Below are positions 5,621-8,170 of a DNA stretch of 8,170 nucleotides, in pieces. The stretch is from Ilumatobacteraceae bacterium. GTDB taxonomy: Bacteria > Actinomycetota > Acidimicrobiia > Acidimicrobiales > Ilumatobacteraceae. A program made the position numbers and the translations under genes. The notes beneath the pieces are model-generated. The model saw nothing but the letters and a program-made list of their open reading frames with translations. It did not search any database and was not told where the DNA came from. The stretch covers positions 1-8,170 of the forward strand of contig JALQWV010000105.1 in assembly GCA_023263465.1 (NCBI GenBank), given 5' to 3'. Within the stretch, counting starts at the first letter, position 1. Each line of letters begins with the position of its first letter.

Positions 5621-6508
5621 ATGAATAACGAACAGTTCGCCAAGGTGAAGAATGGAAAAGGATTTATTGCTGCACTTGATCAAAGCGGTGGCAGTACGCC
5701 AAAGGCGCTGAAGCTGTACGGCATTGAGGAGAGCGAGTATTCAGGTGACGAGCAAATGTTTGACCTCATTCACGACATGCGTACTCGAATCATTAAGAGT
5801 TCTGCGTTTTCTGGCGAACGCGTATTGGGTGCCATTTTGTTTGAAATGACTATGGATCGCACGATTGACGGTAAAGGTTCGGCAGAGTACTTGTGGGAGA
5901 ACAAAGGCGTCGTTCCCTTTTTGAAGATAGATAAAGGATTGGCGGATGAGGCTGATGGCGTGCAAATAATGAAGCCAATGCCAGAACTCAATGCCTTACT
6001 TGAGCGCGCAAAACAGCACGGTGTGTTTGGAACCAAGATGCGTTCGGTCATTAAGTTGGCAAACGAAAAAGGAATTAAGGCTGTTGTCAGTCAGCAATTT
6101 GAAGTCGGCAAGCAAATCATCGCGGCCGGACTTGTGCCAATCATTGAGCCTGAAGTGGATATCAAGAGTCCACAGAAAGCGGAAGCAGAAGCCCTCATGA
6201 AGGCAGCAATCTTGTCGGAATTGAATGCGCTGTCAGCAGATCAAAACGTCATGCTGAAGCTGACGCTTCCAAACACTGCAGGGTTTTTTGACGAACTCGT
6301 TGCTCACCCGCGCGTGGTGCGTGTCGTTGCACTTTCTGGCGGCTACAGCCGTGCCGATGCAAACGTTGCGCTTGCAAAGAATAAGGGTGTAATTGCGAGT
6401 TTCTCGCGCGCGCTCACCGAAGGATTGTCGGCAAAACAGTCAGATGCAGAATTTGATGCATTGCTGAATTCTGCAATTCAGGGAATTTACGACGCGTCAA
6501 ACACCTGA
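5621..6508 (+). CDS. fda: Fructose-bisphosphate aldolase, class I
   Basis: This 295-residue enzyme interconverts fructose 1,6-bisphosphate with dihydroxyacetone phosphate and glyceraldehyde 3-phosphate in glycolysis and gluconeogenesis. It needs no metal, because a lysine forms a Schiff base with the substrate. Visible active-site parts are D20 in ALDQSGGST, K102 in FLKIDKG, K139 and R141 in GTKMRSV, E176 and E178 in IIEPEVD, the Schiff-base K213 in VMLKLTLPN, and the phosphate loop LSGGYSRADAN near 238-248. Length and motifs match the Staphylococcus carnosus-type class I bacterial aldolases, whose Schiff-base lysine is residue 212 from memory. The start is ATG with a strong Shine-Dalgarno. 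Its last 12 bases overlap the 3' end of the convergent msrA gene. It is probably the last gene of the kinase operon, an unusual place for a glycolytic enzyme. Gene symbols for this family vary. Confidence 0.95.
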   Translation: MNNEQFAKVKNGKGFIAALDQSGGSTPKALKLYGIEESEYSGDEQMFDLIHDMRTRIIKSSAFSGERVLGAILFEMTMDRTIDGKGSAEYLWENKGVVPFLKIDKGLADEADGVQIMKPMPELNALLERAKQHGVFGTKMRSVIKLANEKGIKAVVSQQFEVGKQIIAAGLVPIIEPEVDIKSPQKAEAEALMKAAILSELNALSADQNVMLKLTLPNTAGFFDELVAHPRVVRVVALSGGYSRADANVALAKNKGVIASFSRALTEGLSAKQSDAEFDALLNSAIQGIYDASNT

Positions 6509-7015
6509 TGCACAGGTAACACCCGTGCCGCGAATGCCGCAGTAGCCATCTGGATTTTTTGCCAAGTATTTCTGATGGTATTCCTCTGCAATATAAAACG
6601 TGTCAAGCGGGGCAATTTCAGTAGTGATGGTTCCGTAGCCAGCAGCGGTTAGGCCAGATTGAAATTTCGTGCACGACGACTGAGCAAGAGATGACTGTTC
6701 GTCAGTCGTCGTGTAAATGGTGCTGCGGTACTGCGTTCCAAAGTCGTTTCCCTGACGCATACCTTGTGTTGGGTCGTGGTTTTCCCAAAACACGCTGAGC
6801 AACTCTGAATACGAGATCACTGCAGGATCAAACTTTACGAGCACCACTTCAGCGTGTTGTGTCGTTCCACTGCACACTTCCTTATATGAGGGATTGGCAG
6901 TTATGCCTCCTGCATATCCAACGGCAGTTTCTGAAACGCCATTCAATGACCAGAACAAGCGCTCGGCTCCCCAGAAGCAACCCATGCCGAATACTGCAGT
7001 TTGCATGTTGTCCAT
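6497..7015 (-). CDS. msrA: Peptide-methionine (S)-S-oxide reductase MsrA
   Basis: It repairs oxidised proteins by reducing methionine-S-sulfoxide, using thioredoxin as electron donor, in the cytoplasm. The catalytic motif GCFWGAE starts at residue 12, with C13 as the attacking cysteine and E18 in place. The YKEVCSGTTQHAE segment at 44-56 and EEYHQKYL at about 144-151 are typical. The resolving cysteine is probably C159 (GYCGIRGTGVTC), with C168 a possible second, a spacing like M. tuberculosis MsrA (C13/C154). I chose ATG 7015 (172 aa) because a TACATT box lies 6 bases upstream. GTG 7021 (174 aa) and ATG 7006 (169 aa) are alternatives. The 3' end overlaps the aldolase by 12 bp tail-to-tail. 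An MsrB domain is absent. Confidence 0.95.
   Translation of the reverse strand: MDNMQTAVFGMGCFWGAERLFWSLNGVSETAVGYAGGITANPSYKEVCSGTTQHAEVVLVKFDPAVISYSELLSVFWENHDPTQGMRQGNDFGTQYRSTIYTTTDEQSSLAQSSCTKFQSGLTAAGYGTITTEIAPLDTFYIAEEYHQKYLAKNPDGYCGIRGTGVTCASGV
6672..6713. repeat. Perfect 12-bp inverted repeat inside msrA
   Basis: CACGACGACTGA at 6672-6683 is matched exactly by its reverse complement TCAGTCGTCGTG at 6702-6713, with an 18-base loop. A smaller hairpin, TGAC-N5-GTCA, can compete in the loop side of the right arm. It lies in msrA codons for a variable surface region (YTTTDEQSSLAQSSCTKF), not at a gene end, and there is no following T-run, so it is not a standard terminator. Confidence 0.6.
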
Positions 7016-7021
7016 TCGCAC

Positions 7022-7027
7022 AATGTA
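7022..7027 (-). promoter_or_regulatory. Putative -10 element for msrA (leaderless)
   Basis: TACATT on the minus strand is followed by the 6 bases GTGCGA and then ATG 7015. If the transcript begins at 7015 the GTG at 7021 could not be used, so this element decides between the alternative starts. No Shine-Dalgarno or clear -35 is seen. Confidence 0.45.
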
Positions 7028-7038
7028 TCCCCGATTGG

Positions 7039-7044
7039 TAGCGT
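7039..7044 (+). promoter_or_regulatory. Putative -10 element for the acyltransferase (leaderless)
   Basis: TAGCGT is followed by 7 bases and then GTG 7052. It faces away from the msrA -10 with 11 bp between them, within a 36-bp intergenic region, almost the same layout as at 504-540. No clear -35 or Shine-Dalgarno is visible. Confidence 0.42.
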
Positions 7045-7051
7045 CACTCCA

Positions 7052-8170
7052 GTGAAAACGCGCCGCACCGACATTGAAGGGATGCGCGCGCTTGCCGTGG
7101 GTCTAGTGGTGCTCAATCATGCAGGTGTGCCGTGGTTGTCTGGCGGATACATCGGTGTAGACGTGTTTTTCGTCATTTCGGGATTTTTGATCACTCAGCT
7201 CTTGATCAATGAAGCCGGTGAGCGCAATTCGATTGATTTGCGTCATTTCTGGGCACGGCGCGCGCGCCGTATTTTGCCCATGTCCATCTTGGTGACGCTC
7301 ACAACAGTCATCGCTGGTTTATTTATGCTCGAGCCAGGGAAAATCCGAGAGCTCAGCGCCGTCGGACTTGGTGCACTTGGTTTCTGCGCAAACATTGTGC
7401 TTTTCTTCCGTACATCCGACTATTTATCTGGTGTTACCGCGCCATCTCCTCTGCGTCATTTTTGGTCGCTAGCAGTTGAGGAGCAGTTTTATCTGCTGTG
7501 GCCACTGGTGATTGTTGGTCTGTTTGCGGTCCGCAGCAGGCTAGGGAAAAAAGTAGGCAAGTTGTTGATATGGGTGCTTGTTGTTTCCATTATTTATGTA
7601 ACTTGCCGTCTCTTTGTTTGGCTTTCAGTTGATGGCCCAATAGTGAATAGTTATTCCTGGTTTCGCCCATTGATTGATCGCAATATTTCTCCTGAACGTT
7701 TAGCCTTTTACTCTCCGCTTACTCGTTCGTGGGAGTTTGTAGCAGGAGTTGGTGTGGCGCTCGCAGTGCGCTCAACATTGGTGACGAAGTTGCGAACAAT
7801 AGGTAGTGCCTTTTGGTTGGTTGGAGCCGTCACTGCTGGAATTGCGGTTCGTTTGGCAACAATTACACCAGGTTATGAACACGGCACCGACACCGCAACA
7901 AATACCACCGCAACAATGCTGGTGGTTCTTGGAACATCGTTGATCCTCCTTGGCGGCGAGTTTGGACCGTTGGTTAGCCGAGTCTTAATAGTGAAACCTC
8001 TCACCATTATTGGTGACTGGTCGTACAGCGTGTACTTATGGCATTGGCCAATTTGGGTCTTGCTAATCACCACATTTAATCGTGGTCGTGAAGTAACGGC
8101 AACGGCATTTCTGCTTTCTATGGCGTTTGGTTTTGCGCAATTTCGATGGATTGAAAAGCCGATTCGCGAT
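7052..8170 (+). CDS. OafA/YrhL-type membrane acyltransferase (acyltransferase 3 family), partial
   Basis: The frame is open from GTG 7052 to the window edge, exactly 373 codons. It is an integral membrane O-acyltransferase of the kind that acetylates surface polysaccharides such as O-antigen or peptidoglycan. Family hallmarks in order are RTDIEGMRALAV at 5-16 with the likely catalytic H23 in LNHAG, GYIGVDVFFVISGFLIT from about 30, FWARRARRILP near 65-75, FWSLAVEEQFYLLWP near 141-155, and SYSVYLWHWPIW and RWIEKPIR in the C-terminal part of the domain. Repeated hydrophobic stretches form about ten membrane helices. The last motif normally closes the membrane domain; many homologues continue with an extracytoplasmic SGNH domain, which would lie beyond 8170 and cannot be confirmed. 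The specific glycan substrate is unknown. The only start before the RTDIEGMRA motif is this GTG, with a TANNNT box 7 bases upstream. It is divergent from msrA. Confidence 0.93.
   Translation, partial: MKTRRTDIEGMRALAVGLVVLNHAGVPWLSGGYIGVDVFFVISGFLITQLLINEAGERNSIDLRHFWARRARRILPMSILVTLTTVIAGLFMLEPGKIRELSAVGLGALGFCANIVLFFRTSDYLSGVTAPSPLRHFWSLAVEEQFYLLWPLVIVGLFAVRSRLGKKVGKLLIWVLVVSIIYVTCRLFVWLSVDGPIVNSYSWFRPLIDRNISPERLAFYSPLTRSWEFVAGVGVALAVRSTLVTKLRTIGSAFWLVGAVTAGIAVRLATITPGYEHGTDTATNTTATMLVVLGTSLILLGGEFGPLVSRVLIVKPLTIIGDWSYSVYLWHWPIWVLLITTFNRGREVTATAFLLSMAFGFAQFRWIEKPIRD

Noticed and set aside
6514..6715. Intrinsic terminator after the aldolase
   Set aside because: The only strong hairpin (6672-6713) lacks a T-run on either strand and lies inside msrA codons, so it does not meet the definition.
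7052..8170. Frameshift or pseudogene in the acyltransferase
   Set aside because: All 373 codons read open and every hallmark motif is in one frame. It is simply cut by the window edge.

Overview
The window reads as a tightly packed piece of bacterial chromosome, most likely from a streamlined, mid-GC actinobacterium. My best guess is an Acidimicrobiia (Ilumatobacter-like) freshwater or marine lineage. The clues are a secreted protein with an actinobacterial Cys-Gly/Cys-Trp N-terminal motif and a Thr/Ser linker, an MsrA with M. tuberculosis-like cysteine spacing, a class I FBP aldolase, frequent GTG starts and apparently leaderless promoters. The taxonomy is inference. By my gene limits only about 164 of 8170 bases are intergenic. 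I see no RNA gene, mobile element, CRISPR array or defence system.

Layout, left to right: (1) 1-503, minus: 5' part of a secreted esterase / PHB-depolymerase-like alpha/beta hydrolase, cut by the window edge. (2) 541-2454, plus: a complete alkyl sulfatase of the SdsA1/YjcS metallo-beta-lactamase type, without a signal peptide. (3) 2458-3426, minus: a VanA/dicamba-monooxygenase-like Rieske oxygenase, convergent with the sulfatase and separated from it by 3 bp. (4) 3483-5596, plus: an APH-superfamily small-molecule kinase, then an AttH/lipocalin-like protein with an RDHSWG motif. (5) 5621-6508, plus: a class I fructose-bisphosphate aldolase, last gene of the same apparent operon. (6) 6497-7015, minus: MsrA, whose 3' end overlaps the aldolase by 12 bp. 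(7) 7052-8170, plus: the membrane domain of an OafA/YrhL-type acyltransferase, cut by the window edge.

Genes 1-4 suggest peripheral catabolism of a lipid-like or sulfated compound: ester cleavage outside the cell, sulfate-ester cleavage inside it, Rieske hydroxylation or O-demethylation, phosphorylation of a hydroxyl group, and a lipocalin-like partner. No single pathway is proven. The aldolase and MsrA look like housekeeping genes in adjacent transcription units.

The most notable pattern is regulatory. Every gene that begins a transcription unit has a TANNNT hexamer 6 or 7 bases before its best start codon and no Shine-Dalgarno, as expected of leaderless mRNAs. The two genes inside the operon instead have purine-rich Shine-Dalgarno sites and ATG starts. 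Two divergent gene pairs share an almost identical 36-37 bp bidirectional promoter layout. The same pattern moves the Rieske and MsrA starts to more credible positions.
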